A stretch of 64,000 nt of DNA from Pseudomonas kribbensis. GTDB taxonomy: Bacteria; Pseudomonadota; Gammaproteobacteria; Pseudomonadales; Pseudomonadaceae. A model generated the notes under the pieces. The model searched no databases. It saw only the letters and a program-made list of their open reading frames with translations, and was not told the origin of the DNA. The stretch's first letter is position 1; the number at the start of each line of letters is the position of its first letter. This document shows, one piece after another, positions 27,528 to 36,881 of this stretch. The stretch covers positions 248,001 to 312,000 of the forward strand of contig NZ_CP029608.1 of NCBI RefSeq assembly GCF_003352185.1, written 5' to 3'. A program made the position numbers and the translations under genes.

Positions 27528-28292
27528 TCACTCGGCTTTGCGCTCCGCAGCCATGGGAATTTGCCTCAATGGCACTTTCAGATAAGGATTCACGCAGCCA
27601 ATCTTCAGGGTGCGTGGCGGCGCCCAGCGCGAGTTGTTGCCGACCCGATCGATGATGCAATAGGTCACGTCAAGCCGCAGGTCTTCGCCCGCTTCGACGA
27701 TGACTGCCGGTGGCACCCAGACCTGGATTCCCTGGCCGACATCGGCTTGCGTGACAGGGGGCAGATCCATTCGTGCGTCGCCCCAGCGCAGGGTGATTTC
27801 GTCACCCTCGGCCATGTTCAGGTAAGGCTCGATGGTCAGCGGGACGCCGCGCTTGATCTGACTCGGGTTGACCCCGCGCCGGCGGATGACGTCTGGAAGG
27901 CTGACCGGCAGCAAATACTGGTTTTCCTCTGCGCTGCCTGTTGCGAACTGCCCGCCCGGGCAGTCGAGCTTCACCTGGAGCCGGGCGCCGGCCGACAGCG
28001 CCGGGTTTCTCCCGACCTGCATGACCCGATAGTGCACGCAGGGTGAGCCGTTGACGATGAAACTCTCCGGCACCCTGAGGCTGACCGTGCTTCCGATATC
28101 GCCGGCAGTGAGCACACGGGAAGCGACATAGCAGTCATCCCAGAACAGCTCGATCAGATCGCCGCTGTCCATATCGTCATAAGGTCCGATTTCAACCGAC
28201 AGGTTGGCGGCCGCCATGAGGTTGATTCCAGTCCCGTGGGTTTGCTCCAGGGTCGGTGGTGGCAGTAGCGGGATGTTTGAAATGCAGGTCAT
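27528..28292 (-). CDS. Hypothetical protein with two beta-sandwich-like repeats
   Basis: The protein has 254 residues; AAGGAGAGAAACCA precedes the ATG. No signal peptide or membrane segment is seen. Two halves of about 115 residues carry related motifs: IGPYDDMDSGDLIELFWDD (about 35-53) and IEPYLNMAEGDEITLRWGD (about 153-171), each followed by a V-G-x-x-V/I strand and a P-x-x-I/F-V turn. Similar repeats occur in large Pseudomonas Ig-like surface or toxin-associated proteins. No function is assigned. Confidence 0.75.
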   Translation of the reverse strand: MTCISNIPLLPPPTLEQTHGTGINLMAAANLSVEIGPYDDMDSGDLIELFWDDCYVASRVLTAGDIGSTVSLRVPESFIVNGSPCVHYRVMQVGRNPALSAGARLQVKLDCPGGQFATGSAEENQYLLPVSLPDVIRRRGVNPSQIKRGVPLTIEPYLNMAEGDEITLRWGDARMDLPPVTQADVGQGIQVWVPPAVIVEAGEDLRLDVTYCIIDRVGNNSRWAPPRTLKIGCVNPYLKVPLRQIPMAAERKAE

Positions 28293-28765
28293 TGGTTTCT
28301 CTCCTTGAAGCCTTGCAGCGAAGTCCGTATCTGAAAGAACGAATGGCGTGAATTAACCGGCAATAAAACTTCGGAGTTGTGTACAAGTTTTAAAGTGTCT
28401 TGTTGAACTGGCTTGCGCCGGTTGACGACTAGATAAGAGTTCGCCGGAAGAGGTGTCAAGGGAGTGGATTAGTTAATCCGTGAATTACGGATTAATCAGA
28501 AAGTTCCTACGTTGTTGTAGCAGTCGGACTAGGCAGGGAAAGGAAAGAGGCTACAGGTTTTCGCGGTTTTCAGCGTGTTTGACCGTGCGTTCTGGTGAAG
28601 GATGGAATCAAGTCGCGGCGAATTTTATGCGCAGGGAGTTGTTGCAGGACATATATATGTACTGCCTTTTCAAGGGTTGGGTAGTTTATGTTTTGAGAGT
28701 GATTTGTATATCGGGGAGAACACTACTTCCATCCATGGAAGTGAGTGATGGTGCAGGCGAAGTTC
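28293..28765. other. A/T-richer intergenic region between the hypothetical gene and tcyN
   Basis: No gene is supported in these 470 bp. Two palindromes stand out: TTAATCCGT-GAATT-ACGGATTAA at 28473-28495 and ACTTCCAT-CC-ATGGAAGT at 28725-28742. A short palindrome ACATATATATGT lies near 28650. An open frame from 28480 has no ribosome site. The composition is lower in GC than the flanks. Confidence 0.4.
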
Positions 28766-29515
28766 TCAGCCGTTGTTGCGAAACTTGCTGAGAAACTGTC
28801 GTGTGCGTTCTTCTTTCGGATTGGCGAACAGCGCCTTGGCTTCACCTTGTTCGACGATCACGCCTTTATCGAAAAACACCACGCGGTTGGCCACGTCACG
28901 GGCGAACGCCATTTCGTGAGTCACGATAACCATGGTGCGTTTTTCTTCGGCCAGACCGCGAATGGTCGCCAGTACTTCGCCCACCAGTTCCGGGTCGAGG
29001 GCCGACGTCGGCTCGTCGAACAGGATTACTTCTGGCTCCATCGCCAGCGCCCGGGCAATCGCCACGCGCTGTTGCTGGCCGCCGGACAGGCGCCGTGGGT
29101 AGGCGTCTTCCTTGCCCGCCAGGCCGACCTTGGCCAGCAGCTTCTTGCCCAGGGCAATGGCTGCGTCACGGGGCGTCTTCTTGACCACGATCGGGCCTTC
29201 GATGACGTTCTCCAGGGCGGTGCGGTGGGGGAACAGGTTGAAGTTCTGGAACACGAAGCCCACGTGCTGGCGCAAGGTGCGCACCAGATTCTGCTGCTGG
29301 TTCAAGGGGCGGCCGGTATCGATCTCGATATCGCCGACCTTGATCCGGCCGCTGGTGGGTTGTTCGAGGAAGTTCAGGCAGCGCAGGAACGTGGTCTTGC
29401 CCGAGCCGCTGGGGCCGATGATCGCCACGACCTCGCCTTCCTTCACTTCAAGATCGATGCCGTTGAGCACGACTTGACCCTTGAACTGCTTTGTCAGTTT
29501 TTCCACGACAATCAT
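28766..29515 (-). CDS. tcyN: L-cystine ABC transporter ATP-binding protein
   Basis: The protein has 249 residues. It has Walker [14 protein letters not shown]-loop VFQNFNLFPHRT, signature LSGGQQQRVAIAR, Walker B VILFDEPTSALDPELV and H-loop VTHEM. It belongs to the polar amino-acid ATPase family, and the order tcyJ-tcyL-tcyN next to dcyD matches the enterobacterial cystine system (FliY/YecS/YecC). It starts 4 bp after tcyL. Confidence 0.9.
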   Translation of the reverse strand: MIVVEKLTKQFKGQVVLNGIDLEVKEGEVVAIIGPSGSGKTTFLRCLNFLEQPTSGRIKVGDIEIDTGRPLNQQQNLVRTLRQHVGFVFQNFNLFPHRTALENVIEGPIVVKKTPRDAAIALGKKLLAKVGLAGKEDAYPRRLSGGQQQRVAIARALAMEPEVILFDEPTSALDPELVGEVLATIRGLAEEKRTMVIVTHEMAFARDVANRVVFFDKGVIVEQGEAKALFANPKEERTRQFLSKFRNNG

Positions 29516-29519
29516 GGGG

Positions 29520-30185
29520 TCAGGACTCCTGGTCGTGCCGATTGACCCGCTCTTCCAGCTTGTTCTGGAAGTGCGACAGCACTGTGGCCAGAATCCAGTA
29601 GATCAGCGCGGCGGCAAGATACATGGTGAAGACTTCGAAAGTCCGGGCGGTAATCAGTTGTGCCTGACGGAACAGCTCCGGCACCTGAATGGTGGCGGCC
29701 AGTGCGGTGTCCTTGACCAGTGAAATGAAGCTGTTGCCCAGCGGCGGCAACGCCGTGCGCATGGCTTGCGGCAGGATGGCCCGGCGCAGGGTCTGCGCGC
29801 GGGTCATGCCGATGCTTGCAGCCGCTTCCCACTGACCGCGTTCGATCGAACCGATCGCGGCGCGCAGGATTTCACAGGCATAGGCAGCCATGTTCAGCGA
29901 GAAACCGATCAGGGCTGCCGGCAGCGGGTCGAGTTCCAGCCCCAGTTGCGGCAGGCCGTAATAGATCACGAACAGCTGCACCAGCAACGGCGTGCCGCGA
30001 AAGAACGACACGTAGATGCGGGCCAGCCAGCTGACCGATTTGAAACGCGACAGGCGCATCAGCGCCAGGCCAAAGCCCAGCAGCAGGCCGAAGAACATGC
30101 CGCCGAGGCTGAGGACTACCGTGTAGTACGCGCCCTTGAGCAGAAAGGGCGCGGAGTCCAGTGCGAGTTGGAAAGCTGCTTCCAT
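29520..30185 (-). CDS. tcyL: L-cystine ABC transporter permease
   Basis: The protein has 221 residues with several membrane helices and the EAA loop EAAASIGMTRAQTLRRAIL. It is a HisM/GlnP-type inner-membrane subunit. Its ATG overlaps the tcyJ stop by one base, showing tight coupling. A single permease gene implies a homodimer. Confidence 0.9.
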   Translation of the reverse strand: MEAAFQLALDSAPFLLKGAYYTVVLSLGGMFFGLLLGFGLALMRLSRFKSVSWLARIYVSFFRGTPLLVQLFVIYYGLPQLGLELDPLPAALIGFSLNMAAYACEILRAAIGSIERGQWEAAASIGMTRAQTLRRAILPQAMRTALPPLGNSFISLVKDTALAATIQVPELFRQAQLITARTFEVFTMYLAAALIYWILATVLSHFQNKLEERVNRHDQES

Positions 30186-30985
30186 TATTGGGTGACGTCA
30201 GCTTGGAAGTACTTTTCCGAGATCTTGGCCAGGGTCCCGTCGGCACGCAGCTCGTCGAGGGCCTTGTTCACGGCTGCCAGCAGCTCAGGCTCGCCTTTGC
30301 GCAGGGCGATACCGGATTCCTGACGGGAGAACGCCTGACCGGCCGCGACGGTTTTCGGTGCTTTCTTGGCGTATTCAAGTGCGGCCAGACGGTCGATCAG
30401 AATCGCATCGGTACGGCCGTTGTTCAGGTCGGCGAACTTGGTCGGATCATCGTCGTAGGTACGCACGTCGGCACCCGGCACGTTGGCGCGGACCCACTGC
30501 TCGTAGTTGGTGCCCAGGCCTACGCCGACTTTCTTGCCGGACAGGTCGGCGGCGGTCTTGATGTTCAGCGCAGCTTCCTTGTCCTTCAGCACCAGCGCCT
30601 GAATCCCGGAGATGGTGTACGGCTCGGAGAAGTCATACTTCTTCTTGCGCTCGTCGGAGATGGTCACCTGGTTGACGACAACGTCCAGACGCTTGGATTC
30701 CAGCGCGGCGAGGATGCCGTCCCACTTGGTTGGCTGGATCTTGGCCTTCACGCCCAGCTTCTTGGCCAGGGCTTCGGACAGCTCGACTTCGAAGCCGGAC
30801 AGTTTGCCGTCGGCATCAACGAAGCTGAATGGTGGATAAGTGCCTTCCAGGCCGACGTTGATAACGCCTTTGTCCTTGATCTGTTGCAGTTGCTCACCGG
30901 CAACGGCGCTGCTGATCAGACCGGCGCTTAGTGCCAGGCCCAGCGAACCTACCAGCAGATTTCGACGTAGTACGGAAAGAATCAT
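30185..30985 (-). CDS. tcyJ: Cystine-binding periplasmic protein (FliY/TcyJ type)
   Basis: The protein has 266 residues with a signal peptide (LLVGSLGLALSAGLISSAVA) and no lipobox. The SBP family 3 pattern GLEGTYPPFSFVDADGKLSG, RLDVVVNQVTISDERKKKYD and FSRQESGIALRKGEPELLAA closely resembles cystine-binding FliY. It heads the tcyJ-tcyL-tcyN run. The 300-bp leader upstream contains a palindrome at 31133-31155. Confidence 0.9.
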   Translation of the reverse strand: MILSVLRRNLLVGSLGLALSAGLISSAVAGEQLQQIKDKGVINVGLEGTYPPFSFVDADGKLSGFEVELSEALAKKLGVKAKIQPTKWDGILAALESKRLDVVVNQVTISDERKKKYDFSEPYTISGIQALVLKDKEAALNIKTAADLSGKKVGVGLGTNYEQWVRANVPGADVRTYDDDPTKFADLNNGRTDAILIDRLAALEYAKKAPKTVAAGQAFSRQESGIALRKGEPELLAAVNKALDELRADGTLAKISEKYFQADVTQ

Positions 30986-31132
30986 GACAAGCCCCTGTGT
31001 TTTCTTATGGAAGACGCTTAAGGAAAGTTGGCGAATCCGGGAATTGGACGACAGCGCTATCCTGCCTTAAAGCAGCTTATGCGTCTCTCGCGATATTCGC
31101 CTGCGGCGAGACTATAAGACTGTTCTTTTAGA

Positions 31133-31155
31133 ATGGAAAATAATGAATTTTCCAT
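31133..31155. promoter_or_regulatory. Inverted repeat upstream of tcyJ
   Basis: Perfect 9-base arms (ATGGAAAAT and its complement) around AATGA in an A/T-rich stretch about 150 bp before tcyJ. It is a candidate operator. Confidence 0.4.
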
Positions 31156-31236
31156 TTGTTATTCGTATGTGGAATATGAATTTCCCGTATTCCGGTTGAT
31201 CTCACCCGCTGCGCGGGAGGGCTTCAACGACGGAAA

Positions 31237-31282
31237 GGGACGCGAAGCGTCCCGGCCTGCCTTCCCACGCCGAGCGTGGGAA
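31237..31282. repeat. Two short G/C palindromes between dcyD and tcyJ
   Basis: GGGACGC-GAA-GCGTCCC at 31237-31253 and TTCCCACGC-CGA-GCGTGGGAA at 31262-31282. The second belongs to the same type as the repeat at 33424-33452 and looks like a common extragenic palindrome. It follows the dcyD region at its 3' end. Confidence 0.7.
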
Positions 31283-31290
31283 CGAGCGCA

Positions 31291-32295
31291 TCAGAGAAAA
31301 TCCTTGTAGGCAAACAACGCCGGGGCGCCGCCGGTGTGCAGGAAAATGATCGGGCCGTCGTCGAAACGCCCGCGCCCGATGCCGTCGAGCAGCCCGGCCA
31401 TGGCCTTGCCGGTGTAGACCGGATCGAGCAGCACGGCGTCCTGGCTGGCCAGCAGCTTTACCGCCGCCAGGGTTCCGGCATTCGGCTCGCCGTAGCGCGG
31501 GCCGAAGTATTCGTCCCACAAATCGACCTTGAAATTCTCCGGCAACGCCACGCCCAACAAGTCGGCAGTGCGCTCGGCCAGACCCTGAACTTTCGGGCGC
31601 TGGTCTTCTTCGCTGCGCGATACCGTCACGCCGATCACCGGCAGTTGCGGCAGCACTTCGCTCAAGGCCAGTGCCAGGCCGCTATGCGTGCCTGCGCTGC
31701 CCGAGGCCAAAACCACGGCGGAAAATTGCAGGCCGGTGTCCTCGATCTGCTGCGCCAGTTCCAGACCGGCACGTACGTAACCCAGCGCGCCGATGGCGTT
31801 GGAGCCGCCGATCGGCACCAGATACGGCTTCTTGCCGTTGCTGCGCAGGCGCACGGCGAGGGCGGCCAGTTGTTCGTCGGCGTTGTCGAGGTTATCGACC
31901 AGCTCGACCTTGGTATCGAACAGATCCAGCAGCAGGCGGTTGCCGTTGCCGGTGTAATTGGCGTCGTCGGTGCCCAGCGGATTTTCCAGCAGGGCCACGC
32001 AGCCCAGGCCCAGTTTCGCGGCCAGCGCAGCGGTCTGGCGGACGTGGTTCGATTGCAGTGCGCCGGCGGTGATCAGGGTGTCGGCGCCTTGGGCGAGGGC
32101 ATCGGCGGCGAGGTATTCGAGCTTGCGCAACTTGTTGCCGCCCATGGCCAGCGGCGTCAGGTCATCGCGCTTGATGTAGACATCGCGGCCGAGCCAGGTG
32201 GACAGGCGTTCGAGTTTTTCCAGTGGGGTCGGTTGGCCAAGCAGGTCGAGGCGGTTAAAGCGTTGCAGCTGTTGTTTGATCGGTTGTGTGGACAT
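31291..32295 (-). CDS. dcyD: D-cysteine desulfhydrase
   Basis: The protein has 334 residues from the ATG at 32295 ([18 protein letters not shown]); the longer in-frame extension to 32523 crosses the divergent epsC start and is not supported. It is a PLP fold-type II enzyme of the ACC deaminase/DcyD group, with the Schiff-base Lys in [12 protein letters not shown] and the SNHVRQTAA motif. It releases sulfide and ammonia from D-cysteine, giving pyruvate. It lies upstream of the cystine importer as in enterobacteria. Confidence 0.9.
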   Translation of the reverse strand: MSTQPIKQQLQRFNRLDLLGQPTPLEKLERLSTWLGRDVYIKRDDLTPLAMGGNKLRKLEYLAADALAQGADTLITAGALQSNHVRQTAALAAKLGLGCVALLENPLGTDDANYTGNGNRLLLDLFDTKVELVDNLDNADEQLAALAVRLRSNGKKPYLVPIGGSNAIGALGYVRAGLELAQQIEDTGLQFSAVVLASGSAGTHSGLALALSEVLPQLPVIGVTVSRSEEDQRPKVQGLAERTADLLGVALPENFKVDLWDEYFGPRYGEPNAGTLAAVKLLASQDAVLLDPVYTGKAMAGLLDGIGRGRFDDGPIIFLHTGGAPALFAYKDFL

Positions 32296-32485
32296 GGTTC
32301 CGTACTGGCGGAGGAAGATCACAGGACTATAGGCACGCCGATTTACCGGGGCAACCGCCAATCGCTTATAGCCAAATGTGCTTAGGCCAGCACTATCGGT
32401 TCTTAATTCGCCTCCTGAGCGTTGCCGTAAAGTAGTGGCCGTTGACGCGGCCAGACAGTCCGGCCGCCCGTGAGGAGTCTTTACC

Positions 32486-33412
32486 GTGAGCGAGCGTTCC
32501 AGCCATTGGCAATTGCAGACCATCGTCAGCCAGCTGCGTACCGCGCGGGATCAGTGGCGTGCACAAAATGGCCGCGCCAGCGGCGAGCAGGGCGGGCGCG
32601 AACTGCCGTCCCGTGATGCGATGGCGCAGATTCTCGAAGCCTTGTGCGGCGCGTTGTTCCCGATGCGTCTGGGGCCGGTGGATCTGCGTGAAGAGAGCGA
32701 GGATTTTTACGTTGGACACACCCTCGATGTTGCGTTGAATGCGTTGCTGGCCCAGGCACGACTCGAACTGCGTTACGTCGCCCGTCACAGCGCCCGGGAT
32801 GACAGCGAAGTCGAGGCGCAGGCCATCAGGATCATTCAGGATTTCGCTCTGGCGCTGCCAGGCCTGCGCAGTCTGCTCGACACCGATGTGCTGGCCGCCT
32901 ATCACGGCGACCCGGCGGCGCGCAGCGTCGATGAAGTGCTGTTGTGCTATCCGGGGATTCTGGCGGTGATCCACCATCGTCTCGCGCACCATTTGTATCG
33001 CGCAGGCCTGCCGCTGCTGGCGCGGATCAGTTCGGAAATCGCCCACTCGGCGACCGGCATCGATATTCACCCGGGCGCGCAGATCGGCCGCAGTTTCTTC
33101 ATCGACCACGGGACCGGCGTGGTGATTGGCGAAACCGCGATCATCGGTGAGCGCGTCAGGATCTATCAGGCGGTGACTTTGGGCGCCAAACGCTTCCCGG
33201 CGGACGAGGACGGCCAGTTGCAGAAGGGTCATCCACGCCATCCGATCGTCGAGGACGACGTGGTGATTTACGCCGGGGCGACGATTCTCGGGCGGATCAC
33301 CATCGGCCAGGGCTCGACCATCGGCGGCAACGTGTGGCTGACCCGCAGCGTGCCGGCCGGGTGCAACCTGACCCAGGCCAACCTGCAGCATGATGACGGG
33401 ACGCAGAAGTAA
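32486..33412 (+). CDS. epsC: Serine O-acetyltransferase, EpsC type
   Basis: The protein has 308 residues with a GTG start behind GAGGAG. The C-terminal left-handed beta helix shows [20 protein letters not shown] and the catalytic His region; an insertion between [10 protein letters not shown] and [19 protein letters not shown] is typical of EpsC rather than CysE. It makes O-acetylserine, the acceptor for sulfide in cysteine synthesis. It is divergent from dcyD, linking cysteine synthesis with cystine import. Confidence 0.93.
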   Translation: MSERSSHWQLQTIVSQLRTARDQWRAQNGRASGEQGGRELPSRDAMAQILEALCGALFPMRLGPVDLREESEDFYVGHTLDVALNALLAQARLELRYVARHSARDDSEVEAQAIRIIQDFALALPGLRSLLDTDVLAAYHGDPAARSVDEVLLCYPGILAVIHHRLAHHLYRAGLPLLARISSEIAHSATGIDIHPGAQIGRSFFIDHGTGVVIGETAIIGERVRIYQAVTLGAKRFPADEDGQLQKGHPRHPIVEDDVVIYAGATILGRITIGQGSTIGGNVWLTRSVPAGCNLTQANLQHDDGTQK

Positions 33413-33423
33413 TTTTCCTGTCG

Positions 33424-33452
33424 GATCGTTCCCGCGCAACGCGGGAACGATC
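33424..33452. repeat. Extragenic palindrome after epsC
   Basis: Perfect 13-base arms (GATCGTTCCCGCG and complement) around CAA, 12 bp after the epsC stop. It has no T tract and resembles a frequent Pseudomonas repeat; it could still end transcription weakly. Confidence 0.8.
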
Positions 33453-33540
33453 ACCCTCGCCACAGCGTCATACCCCTCCCTGAGCCAGCGTACGAAAGGT
33501 ACCGCTGAGCCCTGCGATTAGTCCTGAGCGTACTATCCAT

Positions 33541-33570
33541 GTTTAACTTGAACGTTCATTCAAGTTAAAC
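33541..33570. promoter_or_regulatory. Nested palindrome, candidate BetI operator of betT
   Basis: Perfect 12-base arms (GTTTAACTTGAA and complement) around CGTTCA. Inside is a second palindrome TGAACGTTCA at 33549-33558. BetI of the TetR family binds TTGA-rich dyads with ACGT centres before bet genes. It lies about 90 bp before the betT start. Confidence 0.6.
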
Positions 33571-33661
33571 CGGTAGCTCGCTGCCCGCTCACAACAGGAG
33601 GCTTGCCTTTGCTGAGTCCGATCATTTCAGCCACTTTCCAACCCCTTGAGGTGCACCGTTC

Positions 33662-35662
33662 ATGAGTGCATCGTCCACCCCCGCCAGCGGTCTGGTACGC
33701 ATGAATCCGCCGGTGTTCTGGTTCGCCGCGACAGTGATCCTGCTGTTCGGCCTGACCGTTATCGCCATGCCGGAACAGGCCGGTGCCTGGCTCCTGGAAG
33801 CGCAAAACTGGGCGGCCAATACGGTCGGCTGGTATTACATGCTCGCGATGACCCTGTATCTGGTCTTCGTGGTGGTCACCGCGTTATCGGGCTACGGCAA
33901 GATCAAACTCGGTGCCGACCACGACGAACCCGAATTCAGTTACCTGTCCTGGGCCGGCATGCTGTTCGCCGCCGGGATCAGCATCACGCTGTTTTTCTTC
34001 TGTGTCTCCGAACCGTTGACCCACATGCTCCAGCCGCCACAAGGCGAGGCCGGCACGGCGGAGGCGGCGCGTCAGGCGATGCAGATCCTGTTTCTGCACT
34101 GGGGCCTGCACGGCTGGGGCGTGTTCGCCTTCGTCGGCATGGCGCTGGCGTATTTTGCGTATCGACACAACCTGCCGCTGGCCCTGCGCTCGGCGCTGTA
34201 CCCGCTGATCGGCAAACGCATCAACGGGCCCATCGGCTACGCGGTCGATGGCTTCGGCATCATCGCCACGGTGTTCGGCCTCGGTGCGGACATGGGCTTC
34301 GGCGTGCTCCATCTCAACTCCGGTCTGGACTACCTGTTCGGCATCGCCCATACCCAGTGGATTCAGGTCGGTTTGATCACGCTGATGATGGGCGCAGCGA
34401 TCATCGTCGCCGTCTCCGGTGTGGATAAGGGCGTGCGGGTCATGTCCGACATCAACATGCTGCTGGCCTGTGCGCTGCTGCTGTTCGTGTTGTTCGCCGG
34501 TCCCACCCAGCATTTGCTCAACACCCTGATCCAGAACCTCGGTGATTACCTCGGCGCATTGCCGACGAAGAGTTTCGACCTCTATGCCTACGACAAACCG
34601 AGCGACTGGCTCGGTGGCTGGACGGTGTTCTACTGGGCCTGGTGGATCGCATGGTCGCCGTTCGTGGGCCTGTTCATCGCACGGATTTCCCGTGGCCGGA
34701 CCATCCGCGAATTCGTCTTCGGCGTGCTGTTGATCCCACTCGGTTTCACCCTGGCGTGGATGTCGATCTTCGGCAACAGCGCCATCGATCAGGTGCTCAA
34801 TCACGGCATGTCGGCACTGGGCATGTCGGCCCTCGACAACCCGTCGATGACTCTTTACCTGCTGCTGGAAACCTACCCGTGGAGCAAGACTGTCATCGCG
34901 GTGACGGTGTTCATCAGCTTCGTGTTTTTCGTCACCTCCGCCGACTCCGGCACCGTAGTGCTCTCGACCCTGTCGGCCAAGGGCGGCAACCCGGATGAAG
35001 ACGGGCCGAAATGGCTGCGGGTGTTCTGGGGCGCGATGACTGCGCTGATCACCAGTGCGCTGCTGTTCTCCGGCAGCATCGATGCGCTGAAGTCAGCGGT
35101 GGTGCTGACCTCGCTGCCGTTCTCGCTGATTCTGCTGCTGATGATGTGGGGGCTGCACAAGGCGTTCTATCTGGAATCGCAGAAGCAGATCGCGCAGCTG
35201 CATTCGCTGGCCCCGGTCTCCGGCTCACGACGTGGCAAGGGCGGCTGGCGCCAGCGCCTGAGCCAGGCCGTGCACTTCCCGTCGCGGGACGAGGTGTACC
35301 GCTTCATGGACACCACGGTGAAACCGGCCATCGAAGAAGTGACGGCGGTGTTCGTCGAGAAGGGGCTGAATGTCGTTACGCAACCCGATCCGGCTCATGA
35401 CAGCGTCAGTCTGGAAATCGGTCATGGCGAGCTGCACCCGTTCATCTATCAGGTGCAGATGCGTGGTTACTTCACGCCATCGTTCGCCCGTGGCGGCATG
35501 GGCTCCAAGCAGCTCAACAACCGTCGCTACTACCGCGCCGAAGTGCATCTGAGCGAGGGCAGTCAGGACTACGATCTGGTCGGCTACACCAAAGAGCAGA
35601 TCATCAACGACATCCTCGACCAGTACGAACGGCACATGCAGTTCCTGCATCTGGTGCGTTGA
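33662..35662 (+). CDS. betT: BCCT-family choline/betaine transporter (BetT type)
   Basis: The protein has 666 residues with about twelve membrane helices and a long cytoplasmic C-terminal tail (about 520-666), the BetT layout. The family motif FYWAWWIAWSPFVGLFIARI is present, as are SWAGMLFAAGISITLFFF and GLGADMGF. It probably imports choline by proton symport for glycine-betaine synthesis. A palindromic BetI-like operator stands upstream, but no betI, betA or betB gene is in this window. Confidence 0.92.
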   Translation: MSASSTPASGLVRMNPPVFWFAATVILLFGLTVIAMPEQAGAWLLEAQNWAANTVGWYYMLAMTLYLVFVVVTALSGYGKIKLGADHDEPEFSYLSWAGMLFAAGISITLFFFCVSEPLTHMLQPPQGEAGTAEAARQAMQILFLHWGLHGWGVFAFVGMALAYFAYRHNLPLALRSALYPLIGKRINGPIGYAVDGFGIIATVFGLGADMGFGVLHLNSGLDYLFGIAHTQWIQVGLITLMMGAAIIVAVSGVDKGVRVMSDINMLLACALLLFVLFAGPTQHLLNTLIQNLGDYLGALPTKSFDLYAYDKPSDWLGGWTVFYWAWWIAWSPFVGLFIARISRGRTIREFVFGVLLIPLGFTLAWMSIFGNSAIDQVLNHGMSALGMSALDNPSMTLYLLLETYPWSKTVIAVTVFISFVFFVTSADSGTVVLSTLSAKGGNPDEDGPKWLRVFWGAMTALITSALLFSGSIDALKSAVVLTSLPFSLILLLMMWGLHKAFYLESQKQIAQLHSLAPVSGSRRGKGGWRQRLSQAVHFPSRDEVYRFMDTTVKPAIEEVTAVFVEKGLNVVTQPDPAHDSVSLEIGHGELHPFIYQVQMRGYFTPSFARGGMGSKQLNNRRYYRAEVHLSEGSQDYDLVGYTKEQIINDILDQYERHMQFLHLVR

Positions 35663-35686
35663 TCGGCGCAGGGCGCCGGGACGGTT

Positions 35687-35947
35687 TCAGGTCTCGGCGC
35701 TCAGCACCATGAACAACACCATCGCCGCGATTGGCACCCCGAACACGGCGCTGCCAATCGCAATCTCCGACCCCAGCGGCTGCCCGGCATGCACCACGCC
35801 GACCGCGCCGTTGATCACCGTCAACGCCAGCCACAACGCCGCGAAACCGTAGGCCATGGTCTGCCGACTGAAGCCGATGCGCTCGCCGATGTAGAGCATC
35901 AGCGCCAGCAGGATCAGGCCGAAGAAGATGATGATTGCGGTGTGCAT
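35687..35947 (-). CDS. Small hypothetical inner-membrane protein
   Basis: The protein has 86 residues with three hydrophobic helices (about 3-20, 33-50 and 65-83) separated by short loops. It converges on betT with a 24-bp gap. Small proteins of this kind are common in Pseudomonas with no known function. Confidence 0.7.
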   Translation of the reverse strand: MHTAIIIFFGLILLALMLYIGERIGFSRQTMAYGFAALWLALTVINGAVGVVHAGQPLGSEIAIGSAVFGVPIAAMVLFMVLSAET

Positions 35948-36215
35948 GGTCGGGATCTACCTGTGGATGGGAGTCGTCCTGGCTTTGCTCATGTTGAGCA
36001 TAGGTCAGCTGTCGGGCTCATGCTGATCGACACATTTCGCCACGTATACATCTGTTTATGAGAGCTGTGTGCCAGGGCACGTCCACCGCCCATCTGGCGA
36101 TTAAACACGCGCCTGTCCACTAGGCTAATATTTCTCCAAGTGTGTATGGTGTGTATTGATGGAGAAGGACAGCTCTTAAAGTACGCAGCTCTTGCTGTCG
36201 AACAGGGCGAAGGAA
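35948..36215. other. Intergenic region before hicA
   Basis: This 268-bp region is A/T-richer than its surroundings. It should hold the promoters of the divergent small membrane protein and hicAB. No palindrome or further gene could be supported. Confidence 0.35.
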
Positions 36216-36398
36216 ATGCGTAGTCGGGAAATGATCAGGATGATCGAGGAGGATGGATGGTATCTGGTCGCCGTGAAAGGCAGTCACCACCAATACAAAC
36301 ATCCGGGCAAACCAGGGAGGGTGACGATCAAGCATCCGGATTCGGATCTTCCCAAGGGAACGATCAACAGCATCTTGAAACAGGCGGGTTTGAAATGA
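36216..36398 (+). CDS. hicA: HicA-family mRNA interferase toxin
   Basis: The protein has 60 residues from the ATG at 36216, matching the usual HicA start (MRSREMIRMIEEDGWYLV). The double-stranded RNA-binding-like fold contains the catalytic His in VKGSHHQYKHP and the closing PKGTINSILKQAG. It is followed by hicB. The toxin-first order is normal for this family. The A/T-richer base use suggests acquisition. Confidence 0.92.
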   Translation: MRSREMIRMIEEDGWYLVAVKGSHHQYKHPGKPGRVTIKHPDSDLPKGTINSILKQAGLK

Positions 36399-36460
36399 AG
36401 CCCGTCATTGGAAACGAAAGTCCCTTAATGGACATGTCAGAGGAAGGATTCACTTACATG

Positions 36461-36859
36461 AAATTCCCGGTCGTTCTGCACAAGGATGCCGACTCAGACT
36501 ACGGAGTGATCGTCCCGGATGTACCGGGCTGCTTCTCCGCAGGCACTACGGTAGCCGAAGCTTTTGACAATACTCAGGAGGCACTGGCCTTGCACTATGA
36601 GGGACTGGTCGCTGATGGCGCACCGTTGCCTCGGGTTCAGGACATTGATGCCCATCTCGAGAATCCGGATTACGCCGGCGGTATCTGGGGTGTGGTCGAG
36701 TTTGATATCACTCCCTATTTCGGCAAGTCGGTGCGCTTCAACGCGACTCTGCCGGAGCAGTTGCTGGAGCGTATTGACCAGACAGTACGACGTGATCAGC
36801 GTTACAGCTCTCGCTCCGGATTTTTGGCTGCTGCTGCCTTGCGTGAATTGTCAGCTTAA
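36461..36859 (+). CDS. hicB: HicB-family antitoxin
   Basis: The protein has 132 residues from the ATG at 36461, which follows AGGAAGG and gives the usual start MKFPVVLHKDADSDYGV. The frame is open back to an ATG at 36395 that overlaps the hicA stop, so a 154-residue form is possible. The N-terminal HicB fold (GVIVPDVPGCFSAGTTVAEA) binds the toxin. The C-terminus (FNATLPEQLLERIDQTVRR) is a ribbon-helix-helix DNA-binding segment for autoregulation. Confidence 0.9.
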   Translation, partial: KFPVVLHKDADSDYGVIVPDVPGCFSAGTTVAEAFDNTQEALALHYEGLVADGAPLPRVQDIDAHLENPDYAGGIWGVVEFDITPYFGKSVRFNATLPEQLLERIDQTVRRDQRYSSRSGFLAAAALRELSA

Positions 36860-36881
36860 GGCCGATTTACAGAATTCTGGG

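Noticed and set aside
28480..28791. 103-codon open frame in the gap before tcyN
   Set aside because: No ribosome site, A/T-rich composition and no recognisable motif; it also runs into tcyN on the other strand.
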